Of a stretch of 64,000 nt of DNA, positions 55,416 to 62,729 are shown piece after piece (the stretch's first letter is position 1; each line of letters opens with the position of its first letter). A program made the translations under genes and the position numbers. The notes under the pieces were generated by a model. That model saw only the letters and a program-made list of their open reading frames with translations, was not told the origin of the DNA and searched no databases. The stretch is from Sphingomonas jaspsi DSM 18422 (GTDB taxonomy: Bacteria; Pseudomonadota; Alphaproteobacteria; Sphingomonadales; Sphingomonadaceae): positions 2,043,810 through 2,107,809 of the forward strand of contig NZ_KK073876.1 of assembly GCF_000585415.1 (NCBI RefSeq), given 5' to 3'.

Positions 55416-55994
55416 ATGCTGATCGAAATCGAAAAGACGCCCAACCCGGCGACCCGCAAGTTCCTGCCCGGCAAGACCGTGATGGAAAGCGGCGGCCGCG
55501 ACTTCGCCTCGCCCGAAGCGGCGGAGGCGAGCCCGCTGGCCGAGGCGATCTTCGCCACAGGCATGGTGGACGGCGTCTATTTCGGCCGCGACTTCATCAG
55601 CGTTTCCGCCGCCCCGACCGTCGAATGGGACCAGCTAGAGCCCGAAGTGCTGACGCTGCTGCTCGACCATTTCATGCTCGACGCGCCGTTGTTCCGACAG
55701 GGCACGGCGGCGGGGATCGAGGTTGCGCCGGACGAGCCGCTATCGATCGAGGAAGACCCCGAGGACGCCGACATCATCGACCAGATCAAGGATTTGCTCG
55801 AAACCCGCGTCCAGCCGGCGGTCGCCAACGACGGCGGCAGCATCGTCTATCGCGGCTACCGCGACGGCAAGCTCTATGTCGAGATGCAGGGCGCCTGTTC
55901 GGGCTGCCCCAGCTCCACGATCACGCTGAAGCGCGGGATCGAAAGCCTCATCAAACATTATGTCCCCGAGGTCGAGACCGTCGAAGCGGTCTGA
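55416..55994 (+). CDS. NifU-like Fe-S cluster carrier protein
   Basis: 192 residues with an N-terminal Nfu_N domain (EIEKTPNPATRKFLPG) and a C-terminal NifU domain carrying the cluster-binding Cys-x2-Cys (GACSGCPSST). It receives and delivers 4Fe-4S clusters to target enzymes. The Nfu_N plus NifU layout is that of eukaryotic NFU1 and alphaproteobacterial homologues. A ribosome site is not obvious. It is 31 bases after mmsB and precedes tsaB. Confidence 0.93.
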   Translation: MLIEIEKTPNPATRKFLPGKTVMESGGRDFASPEAAEASPLAEAIFATGMVDGVYFGRDFISVSAAPTVEWDQLEPEVLTLLLDHFMLDAPLFRQGTAAGIEVAPDEPLSIEEDPEDADIIDQIKDLLETRVQPAVANDGGSIVYRGYRDGKLYVEMQGACSGCPSSTITLKRGIESLIKHYVPEVETVEAV

Positions 55995-56076
55995 CCGCTA
56001 GCCGACAATTTTGTACTTGAAGCGCGGAACGCTCCGTGCCTTCATTCGCTCGACTGTCATCGGGAAGGAGACCCCG

Positions 56077-56691
56077 TTGATCCTTGCGCTCGACACCTCG
56101 ACTGCCGCCTGCACCGCCGCCCTGCTCGATCCGGACGGTTCGATCATCGCTGCGCGCGACATCGAAATTGGGCGCGGGCATGCCGAGCGGCTGGTGCCGA
56201 TGATCGAAGATATGTTGAGCGGTCATGTGCCGACGCGGATCATCGTCGGTGTGGGACCCGGTAGCTTCACCGGCCTTCGCGTTGGCATTGCCGCTGCGCA
56301 TGGCATGGCGATCGGCTGGAGCGTGCCGCTGACCGGCATGAACAGCCTCGCCCTGCTCGTCGCCGGTTCACCCGACGAAGACGGCAAGGTGGCTGCAGCG
56401 GTCAGCGGCGGCCATGGCGAATTGTTCGTCCAGACCTTCGACCGGCACAAGCTCAATACCCACGGTCCGGTGATGAACCTGCGACCTGACGAAGCCGCCG
56501 CGATCACCGACGCGCCGGTCGTGGTCGGCAGCGGCGCCGAAGCGCTGGTCGCGGCGCGGGGACGTGGGCAAGCGCTGCCGCTGTTTCCCTCGGCGTCGAA
56601 CGCGATGAAACTGCCGCCGCTGCTACGCTCGCTCGACTGCAAGCCTATCTACGCCCGCGCACCCGACGCCAAACCAAAGGCTGCTGCCTGA
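56077..56691 (+). CDS. tsaB: tRNA threonylcarbamoyladenosine biosynthesis protein TsaB
   Basis: Partner of TsaD in making t6A at position 37 of ANN-decoding tRNAs. 204 residues, ASKHA-fold. The start is TTG 56077, where AAGGAG lies seven bases before it; reading further upstream would add 22 codons without family match. Conserved: LALDTSTAACTAAL at the start and GPGSFTGLRVGIAAAHG. The C-terminal half is short as in most TsaB. The stop overlaps the rimI start (TGATG). Confidence 0.93.
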   Translation: MILALDTSTAACTAALLDPDGSIIAARDIEIGRGHAERLVPMIEDMLSGHVPTRIIVGVGPGSFTGLRVGIAAAHGMAIGWSVPLTGMNSLALLVAGSPDEDGKVAAAVSGGHGELFVQTFDRHKLNTHGPVMNLRPDEAAAITDAPVVVGSGAEALVAARGRGQALPLFPSASNAMKLPPLLRSLDCKPIYARAPDAKPKAAA

Positions 56692-57173
56692 TGGTCAGCG
56701 CGCCCGACATGATCCTGCTCCGCGCCGGGCATGTCGAGGATTTGGATGCCGTGATGGCGATCATGAACCGGTCTTTCGACCCCTGCTTCGGCGAAGCCTG
56801 GACGCGCTCTCAGTGCAGCGGGATTCTGCCCATGCCGGGTGTTACGCTGACCATCGCCGCCCTGGACGGCGCGCCGGTCGGGTTCGCGCTTGCCCGGACG
56901 GTGCTGGACGAATCCGAACTGCTGTTGCTGGCTGTCGACCCGGACCATCATGGTCGGGGTGCTGGGAAGGCGCTGCTCGAACATTTCACAGGGCACAGTC
57001 GGAGCCTGGGGGCGCGTCACATCCACCTTGAAGTACGCGACGGAAATACGGCCATCCGGCTCTACCAACAGGCAGGGTACGAATTGGTCGGGCGACGCCG
57101 CGACTATTACAAGGCTCAGGATGGGCAGCGTTACGATGCGCTGACCATGTCGATACCTTCTCGAGCAGATTGA
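56691..57173 (+). CDS. rimI: Ribosomal protein S18 alanine N-acetyltransferase
   Basis: GNAT enzyme that acetylates the N-terminal Ala of ribosomal protein S18. 160 residues: acetyl-CoA motif VDPDHHGRGAGKALLEHF (Q/R-x-x-G-x-G/A), the C-terminal EVRDGNTAIRLYQQAGY and final YDALTMS. Its overlap with tsaB (TGATG) is the common arrangement and supports this name over a generic GNAT. Confidence 0.9.
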   Translation: MVSAPDMILLRAGHVEDLDAVMAIMNRSFDPCFGEAWTRSQCSGILPMPGVTLTIAALDGAPVGFALARTVLDESELLLLAVDPDHHGRGAGKALLEHFTGHSRSLGARHIHLEVRDGNTAIRLYQQAGYELVGRRRDYYKAQDGQRYDALTMSIPSRAD

Positions 57174-57225
57174 CCTTCTTTTCTCCGAAATCATTTGATT
57201 ACAAAGTAAATATCGGTAGCGTGAC

Positions 57226-57243
57226 AGTTACTGGCGCGTAACT
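57226..57243. promoter_or_regulatory. Inverted repeat AGTTAC-N6-GTAACT upstream of mucR
   Basis: Perfect six-base arms separated by six bases, in the A/T-rich gap (57174-57284) between rimI and mucR. The gap contains many TTT/AAA runs, unlike the rest of the window. MucR proteins bind A/T-rich DNA and often control their own gene, so this may be an operator; inferred. Confidence 0.4.
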
Positions 57244-57284
57244 TTGCCATGTATGCGGAGATGAATTGCTCGGGAATATTAACT

Positions 57285-57710
57285 ATGGACAACAACCAGA
57301 CCGATGATCTGCTGATCACGCTCACCGCGGATATCGTCGCGGCGCATGTCGGCAACAACAGCGTGGCGGTGAATGACCTGCCTATGCTGATCCAGAATGT
57401 GCACGGTGCCCTTGCCGGCATCACCGGATCGGGCCCGGCCGCCGAAGCCAAACCCGAACCCAAGGTGCCCATTCGCTCGTCGATCAAGCCGGACTATATC
57501 GTCTGCCTTGAAGACGGGAAGAAGCTGAAGATGCTGAAGCGGCATCTGATGACCCATTATCAGATGACGCCTGACCAGTACCGGCAGAAATGGGGCCTTG
57601 CCGCCGACTATCCGATGGTCGCCCCCAACTATGCCGAACAGCGCCGCTCGCTCGCCAAGGCGATCGGTCTGGGCACCAAGCGCCGCAAGACGACGCGCAA
57701 GGCGAAGTAA
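57285..57710 (+). CDS. mucR: MucR/Ros family transcriptional regulator
   Basis: 141-residue zinc-finger H-NS-like regulator of the Ros/MucR family, which binds A/T-rich promoters and controls exopolysaccharide, motility and cell-cycle genes in alphaproteobacteria. The core is SSIKPDYIVCLEDGKKLK followed by LKRHLMTHYQMTPDQYRQKW, where Cys, Asp and two His form the zinc site of the prokaryotic finger. A variable N-terminus and a basic C-terminal tail (KRRKTTRKAK) flank it. Start ATG 57285. It has its own A/T-rich leader. Confidence 0.93.
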   Translation: MDNNQTDDLLITLTADIVAAHVGNNSVAVNDLPMLIQNVHGALAGITGSGPAAEAKPEPKVPIRSSIKPDYIVCLEDGKKLKMLKRHLMTHYQMTPDQYRQKWGLAADYPMVAPNYAEQRRSLAKAIGLGTKRRKTTRKAK

Positions 57711-57763
57711 GCTTCGCCTTCGCGCCAAATCTGCTTGATCCCCCGATCAACGACGGATTTTTC

Positions 57764-57792
57764 AGGGGAGGCGTTCATCGCCTCCCCTTTTC
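57764..57792 (+). terminator. Rho-independent terminator between mucR and fur
   Basis: AGGGGAGGCG (57764-57773) pairs perfectly with CGCCTCCCCT (57779-57788) around a five-base loop, followed by TTTTC. A second, T-less hairpin (AAGGCGAAG/CTTCGCCTT, 57699-57720) overlaps the mucR stop. So mucR is probably a single-gene transcript. Confidence 0.88.
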
Positions 57793-57823
57793 ATTTCGCG
57801 ACTTCGTCCCTAGTCTTTTGCTC

Positions 57824-58246
57824 ATGCATCGCACCATCGACATCGAACAGCTTTGTGCCGACAAGGGTCTGCGCATCACCGAACAGCGCAAGACCATCGC
57901 CAAGGTGCTGGGCGAAAGCGAAGATCATCCCGATGTCGAAACGCTGCACGCGCGTGCAGCGGCGGTCGACCCCAATATTTCGATCGCGACCGTGTATCGC
58001 ACCGTTCGCCTGTTCGAAGAGGCTGGCATCCTGGAGCGGCATGAGTTCGGTGATGGGCGTTCGCGCTATGAAGCGGCATCGGAGAGCCATCACGATCATC
58101 TGATCAACGTCGAGACCGGCGAGGTCATCGAGTTCGTCGACGAGGAGCTGGAAGAATTGCAGCGGCGGATTGCGCAGCGCCTGGGCTTCCGCCTGGTCGA
58201 CCATCGCATGGAGCTGTACGGCGTCCGTGTCGAACGCGACAACTAA
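57824..58246 (+). CDS. fur: Fur family transcriptional regulator
   Basis: 140-residue metal-dependent repressor (ferric uptake regulator family; the alphaproteobacterial member may sense iron or manganese). The winged-helix part is RITEQRKTIAKVL and ISIATVYRTVRLFEEAGI; metal-binding residues include the His-rich SHHDHLI (residues 88-94), the downstream acidic stretch VIEFVDEELEEL, and HRMELYGV near the end. The two CxxC zinc pairs of E. coli Fur are missing (only Cys11), as in other alphaproteobacteria. Start ATG 57824. Overlaps the acyltransferase gene by 20 bases. Confidence 0.92.
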   Translation: MHRTIDIEQLCADKGLRITEQRKTIAKVLGESEDHPDVETLHARAAAVDPNISIATVYRTVRLFEEAGILERHEFGDGRSRYEAASESHHDHLINVETGEVIEFVDEELEELQRRIAQRLGFRLVDHRMELYGVRVERDN

Positions 58247-58991
58247 GGTCCCCTCGCACCGTTGGCGGGCCTATGCCCGGATCGCCGCGCTGGCAGGTTG
58301 GCTGGCGCTGTGCTTGCCGCTGCACCTCGTCGCCAAATGGCTGACCGGAACCAGCCGCTGGCCACGGCGGTTCCTCGCGGGCGTCGCGCGGATCGTTGGC
58401 GTACGGCCGAACGTCGAAGGCCGACCCTTGTGTTCCGGCAGTTTCGTCATTGCCAACCATGTCACCTGGCTCGACATCGTCGTCATGGCGGGAACTACGG
58501 GCGCTGCGTTCGTGTCGAAGGCGGAGGTAAAGAAGGTGCCGCTGATCGGCTGGCTCGCCGACCAGAACCGCACCGTCTATGTCGACCGTTCGGCCCGCAG
58601 CGAATCCCACGACCAGATCCGCCGCATCGGCGAAGCGCTGAGCCGCGGCCAACCGCTGGCAGTGTTCCCCGAAGGAACGACGAGCGACGGCAAGCGGCTG
58701 CTGCCCTTCCGAACGACGCTGCTTCATGCGGTGGCGCCGCCACCGGAGGGCGCGGTGGTTCGTCCGGTGGCGCTCGACTACCATGAGGCGACCGAAGAAA
58801 TCGCCTGGGTGGGCGGCGAGCCGGGCGTCGAAAATGCCATGCGCGTTCTGGGGCGGCGCGGGTCGTTCCGCATGACGGTGAAGCTGCTCGACCCCCTGCC
58901 CCCGCACCACAATCGCAAGATTTTGGCGCAGCAGGCACATGCCGCGATCGCCGCCGCGCTCCCTTCCGTCCATGGGAGTTCGGCCCTATAG
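58227..58991 (+). CDS. 1-acyl-sn-glycerol-3-phosphate acyltransferase (PlsC-like)
   Basis: 254 residues, most likely from GTG 58227 inside the end of fur (20-base overlap), since the earlier in-frame codons read fur in another frame. Membrane-anchored acyltransferase making phosphatidic acid from lysophosphatidic acid. The catalytic NH-x4-D is NHVTWLD, followed by FVSKAEVKKVPLIGW and the glycerol-phosphate site FPEGTTSDG. The acyl acceptor is inferred. Confidence 0.88.
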   Translation: MSNATTKVPSHRWRAYARIAALAGWLALCLPLHLVAKWLTGTSRWPRRFLAGVARIVGVRPNVEGRPLCSGSFVIANHVTWLDIVVMAGTTGAAFVSKAEVKKVPLIGWLADQNRTVYVDRSARSESHDQIRRIGEALSRGQPLAVFPEGTTSDGKRLLPFRTTLLHAVAPPPEGAVVRPVALDYHEATEEIAWVGGEPGVENAMRVLGRRGSFRMTVKLLDPLPPHHNRKILAQQAHAAIAAALPSVHGSSAL

Positions 58992-59002
58992 GCTGCCGCG
59001 AA

Positions 59003-60310
59003 ATGACTGATCTTCCCAAGACTTACCGCGTCAAAAGCTTCGGCTGCCAGATGAACGTCTATGACGGCGAGCGCATGGCCGAGCTGCTCGGCGCCCAAGG
59101 CATGACCGCCGCCGCCGAGGGCGAAGACGCCGATCTCGTCGTGCTCAATACCTGCCACATTCGCGAGAAGGCGGCGGAGAAGGCTTATTCGGACGTCGGC
59201 CGCCTCAAGCGCGAGGACGGCAGCAAGCCGGTGATTGCGCTGGCCGGCTGCGTCGCGCAGGCCGAAGGCGCGGAAGCGAAGAACCGGTCGAAATTGATCG
59301 ACTTGGTGGTCGGCCCGCAGGCCTATCACCGCCTGCCCGACATGGTCGCCGAGGTCGCGGCGGGCCAGCGCCCGGTCGATACCGACATGCCGGCGATTTC
59401 CAAGTTCGGCGCCCTCCCTGCCCGCAAGCGCAGTGGGCCCAGTGCTTTCCTGACGGTGCAGGAAGGCTGCGACAAATTCTGCACCTATTGCGTCGTGCCC
59501 TACACTCGCGGCGCCGAGATCAGCCGGCCGTTCTCCGATGTCGTCGCCGAAGCGCAGGCGCTGGTCGAAGGCGGCGCGAAAGAGCTCACGCTGCTCGGCC
59601 AGAACGTCAATGCGTACGACGGCGGTCTCGACACGCTGATCCGCGAGATTGCCCGGATCGATGGGCTGGAGCGGATTCGCTACACGACCAGCCACCCCAA
59701 CGACATGACCGACGGCCTCATCGCCGCCCATGCCGAAGTCGACAAGCTGATGCCCTACCTGCACCTGCCAGTTCAGTCGGGTTCGGACAAAATATTGAAA
59801 GCGATGAATCGCAGCCACAGTGCCGACAGCTATCTGAAAGTGCTGGATAAAATGCGCGTCGCGCGGCCCGACATCGCCATTTCCGGCGACTTCATCGTCG
59901 GCTTCCCGGGCGAAACCGAAAAAGATTTCGAAGACACGCTCGCCATCGTCGATGCGGTCGGATACGCTTCGGCGTACAGTTTCAAATACAGCCCGCGGCC
60001 CGGTACCCCGGCCGCGACGATGGAAGGAGCGGTGGCACAAGAGGTGATGGACGAGCGGCTGCAACGCCTACACGCTCGACTTGCCGAGCACAGCCTCGCC
60101 TTCAACCGCGCCACCATTGGCAAATCCACCCGAATCCTGATCGACCGCAAGGGTCGCCTGCCCGGCCAGATGATCGGCAAGTCGCCTTGGCTGCAGTCGG
60201 TCTTCGTCGAAACCGACGCCAAGATCGGCGATCTCGTCGATGTCGAGATCACGCATGCGCTGCCCAATTCGATGGGCGGCATCCTCCAGAGAGAGAAAGT
60301 CACCACCTGA
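59003..60310 (+). CDS. miaB: tRNA-2-methylthio-N6-dimethylallyladenosine synthase
   Basis: Radical-SAM methylthiotransferase that turns i6A37 into ms2i6A37 in tRNAs reading UNN codons. 435 residues. N-terminal UPF0004 domain with cluster cysteines Cys15, Cys51 and Cys83; radical SAM cysteines Cys156, Cys160 and Cys163 (CDKFCTYC); C-terminal TRAM domain (GQMIGKSPWLQSVFVE). The stop overlaps phoH by TGATG. The miaB-phoH-ybeY-corC order is conserved in many bacteria. Confidence 0.97.
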   Translation: MTDLPKTYRVKSFGCQMNVYDGERMAELLGAQGMTAAAEGEDADLVVLNTCHIREKAAEKAYSDVGRLKREDGSKPVIALAGCVAQAEGAEAKNRSKLIDLVVGPQAYHRLPDMVAEVAAGQRPVDTDMPAISKFGALPARKRSGPSAFLTVQEGCDKFCTYCVVPYTRGAEISRPFSDVVAEAQALVEGGAKELTLLGQNVNAYDGGLDTLIREIARIDGLERIRYTTSHPNDMTDGLIAAHAEVDKLMPYLHLPVQSGSDKILKAMNRSHSADSYLKVLDKMRVARPDIAISGDFIVGFPGETEKDFEDTLAIVDAVGYASAYSFKYSPRPGTPAATMEGAVAQEVMDERLQRLHARLAEHSLAFNRATIGKSTRILIDRKGRLPGQMIGKSPWLQSVFVETDAKIGDLVDVEITHALPNSMGGILQREKVTT

Positions 60311-61311
60311 TGGGAAAACGCCCCGACCTCCGCGCTGTCGATACGCCCGACCGGGCCCGGCTGGAGATGGAGTTCGAACAGCCCTACCTGTTGGGGCCGC
60401 TCTTCGGGGATTATGACCGTCACCTGGTGATGATCGAGGACCGCCTCGGCGTGCACATCGCCGCGCGCGGCAACCGCGTGATGATCGAGGGCGAAGCCGA
60501 ATCGGCGGCCCGCGCCCGCGAAGTGCTGATGGGTCTCTACGACCGGCTCGACCAGGGCCAGGACGTCGACACGGCGGCGGTCGAGGCGGTGATCGGCATG
60601 GCCAACCAGCCCTTGTTCGACGGGATCGTCAGCGAAGAAGTGGGTCATGCGCCCAAGGTGATGATCCGCACGCGCAAGAAGACCATCGTTCCGCGCAGCC
60701 TGGTCCAGACGCGTTACATGGAAGCGCTGGCCCGCGACGACATGATTTTTGCGCTGGGACCGGCGGGCACCGGCAAGACCTATCTGGCGGTGGCGCAGGC
60801 GGTGCAGATGCTGATCACCGGTCAGGTCGATCGCCTCATCCTGTCGCGCCCCGCAGTCGAGGCGGGCGAGCGGCTGGGCTTCCTGCCCGGCGACATGAAG
60901 GAGAAGGTCGATCCCTATCTCCGCCCGCTCTACGATGCGTTGTACGACATGCTGCCCAACGAACAGGTCGAGCGTCGGCTGGCCTCGGGCGAAATCGAAA
61001 TCGCGCCGATCGCCTTCATGCGCGGCCGCACGCTGAGCGATGCCTTCATCATCCTCGACGAGGCGCAGAACACCACGCCGCAGCAGATGAAGATGTTCCT
61101 CACCCGCTTCGGCATGAACAGCCGCATGGTCGTGTGCGGCGATCCCAATCAGACCGACCTTCCCAACGGCGTCCAGTCGGGCCTCAACGATGCGGTGCAG
61201 AAGCTGGAGGGCATTCCCAAATTGTCGATGGTCCGCTTCAGCGCGGCCGATGTCGTGCGTCACCCACTGGTCGGACGTATCGTGGAGGCCTATGAGGGCC
61301 CCGCAACATGA
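60310..61311 (+). CDS. phoH: PhoH family ATPase
   Basis: 333 residues; a PhoH-type ATPase/RNA helicase-like protein often paired with ybeY and thought to act in RNA metabolism. An N-terminal domain precedes Walker A GPAGTGKT (residues 150-157) and Walker B IILDEAQ (247-253), then the DPNQTDLP region. Start ATG 60310 overlaps the miaB stop; its stop overlaps the ybeY ATG (ATGA). Confidence 0.93.
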   Translation: MGKRPDLRAVDTPDRARLEMEFEQPYLLGPLFGDYDRHLVMIEDRLGVHIAARGNRVMIEGEAESAARAREVLMGLYDRLDQGQDVDTAAVEAVIGMANQPLFDGIVSEEVGHAPKVMIRTRKKTIVPRSLVQTRYMEALARDDMIFALGPAGTGKTYLAVAQAVQMLITGQVDRLILSRPAVEAGERLGFLPGDMKEKVDPYLRPLYDALYDMLPNEQVERRLASGEIEIAPIAFMRGRTLSDAFIILDEAQNTTPQQMKMFLTRFGMNSRMVVCGDPNQTDLPNGVQSGLNDAVQKLEGIPKLSMVRFSAADVVRHPLVGRIVEAYEGPAT

Positions 61312-61814
61312 CCCTCGACATCATCCTCGACGCCGATCCGGAGTGGGACAGTAGCATCGACTGGGCGGACCTCGCCCGGTCGGCTGCCACCTCCGCCATC
61401 GCCGAAAGCGCCTTTCCGCAACTGAGCGCAGCCGCCCGGCCGGTCGAACTGTCGATCCGGCTCGCAGGCAATGACGAGGTGCATGAACTCAACCGCCAGT
61501 GGCGCGACAAGGACAGGCCCACCAACGTCCTGTCCTTTCCCATGGCCGAGGCCGATGAAATCGACGACGCGCTGACGCCCGGGCCGGAACTGATGCTCGG
61601 CGACATCATTCTGGCTCATGGGGTGTGCGCCGAGGAGGCCGCCGACAAGGCCATTCCCATCCAGCAGCACGCCGCGCACCTGATGGTGCACGGGACGCTG
61701 CATTTGCTAGGTTACGATCACATGGACGACGACAGCGCCACCGACATGGAAGCGCGAGAGACGAGGGCCCTGGCCCGCATCGGCATTTCCGATCCCTACA
61801 GAGATCGCGACTGA
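61308..61814 (+). CDS. ybeY: Endoribonuclease YbeY (rRNA maturation)
   Basis: 168-residue zinc metalloendoribonuclease needed for 16S rRNA 3'-end maturation and ribosome quality control. The zinc motif H-x3-H-x5-H is His128, His132, His138 (HGTLHLLGYDH). LNRQWRDKDRPTNVLSFP is the other hallmark. Overlaps phoH upstream and the CorC-like gene downstream, so this group is one transcript. Confidence 0.96.
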   Translation: MTLDIILDADPEWDSSIDWADLARSAATSAIAESAFPQLSAAARPVELSIRLAGNDEVHELNRQWRDKDRPTNVLSFPMAEADEIDDALTPGPELMLGDIILAHGVCAEEAADKAIPIQQHAAHLMVHGTLHLLGYDHMDDDSATDMEARETRALARIGISDPYRDRD

Positions 61815-62698
61815 TGGCGACCCGGCACGACGACGAAGGCGGATCGCGATTATGGCGCGGCATGCGCGCGCTGATCTTCGGCGAGGAAGAATCGACGCTG
61901 CGCGACCAGATCGAAGAGGCGATCGACGAGGCGGACAGCGAGCCGCAAAAGCGCGGCGACCTCTCCCCGCTCGAGCGCCAGATGCTGCGAAACCTGCTGC
62001 ATTTCGGCGACCGCACCGCGGCCGACATTTCGGTGACGCGCGGCGACATTATCTCGGTCAGCCGGGAGGTCAGCTTCGACGAGCTGGTCGCCGCCTTTGC
62101 CGATGCCGAGCATAGTCGCCTGCCGGTGACCGGCGACGACCTCGACGACATTATCGGCATGATTCACATCAAGGATGTGTTCAAGGCCCAGCACGACGCG
62201 TCGCGCCCGCGGACGATCGAGGGGCTGCTGCGCAACCCGCTGTTCGTTCCGGAAAGCATGGGCGTGCTCGACCTGCTGGCCCGCATGCGGACCGAGCGCG
62301 TCCATTTGGCGATCGTGGTCGACGAATTCGGCGGGACCGAAGGCCTCGTCACCATCGAAGACGTGGTCGAGGAAATCGTCGGCGAGATTGAGGACGAGCA
62401 TGACGAACTCGAAGCCGCCGGCCTCAAATTGCTCGACGACGGCCTGTGGGAGGCCGAAGCGCGCACCGAATTGGACGAGATCGCCCGCGATGTCGACGCG
62501 CGCCTGATCGCCGAAGACGACGAGGTCGACACCATCGGCGGCCTGGCCTTCCTCCTTGCCGGCCGCATCATGGAGCCGGGCGAATCCGTTGAGCATCCCT
62601 CAGGCTGGAAGATCGAGAGTGTCGAAGCGGATGCCAAACGGATGATCCGGCTCAGACTGTACGCGCCCGAACCGGCGGTCGAAAGCGAAGCGGACTGA
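61814..62698 (+). CDS. corC: CorC/HlyC family CBS-domain protein
   Basis: 294 residues. Cytoplasmic part of the CorC/HlyC family linked to Mg/Co efflux: two CBS domains (RGDIISVSREVSFDELV and MGVLDLLARMRTERVHLAIVVDEFGGTEGLVT) and a C-terminal transporter-associated domain (DEVDTIGGLAFLLAGRI). No membrane helices, so it resembles the soluble CorC rather than the membrane CorB type. Start ATG 61814 overlaps ybeY by one base group (TGATG). Confidence 0.9.
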   Translation: MATRHDDEGGSRLWRGMRALIFGEEESTLRDQIEEAIDEADSEPQKRGDLSPLERQMLRNLLHFGDRTAADISVTRGDIISVSREVSFDELVAAFADAEHSRLPVTGDDLDDIIGMIHIKDVFKAQHDASRPRTIEGLLRNPLFVPESMGVLDLLARMRTERVHLAIVVDEFGGTEGLVTIEDVVEEIVGEIEDEHDELEAAGLKLLDDGLWEAEARTELDEIARDVDARLIAEDDEVDTIGGLAFLLAGRIMEPGESVEHPSGWKIESVEADAKRMIRLRLYAPEPAVESEAD

Positions 62699-62729
62699 AA
62701 CCAGCGGGCGCTGCGTCCGTTATAGGCGC

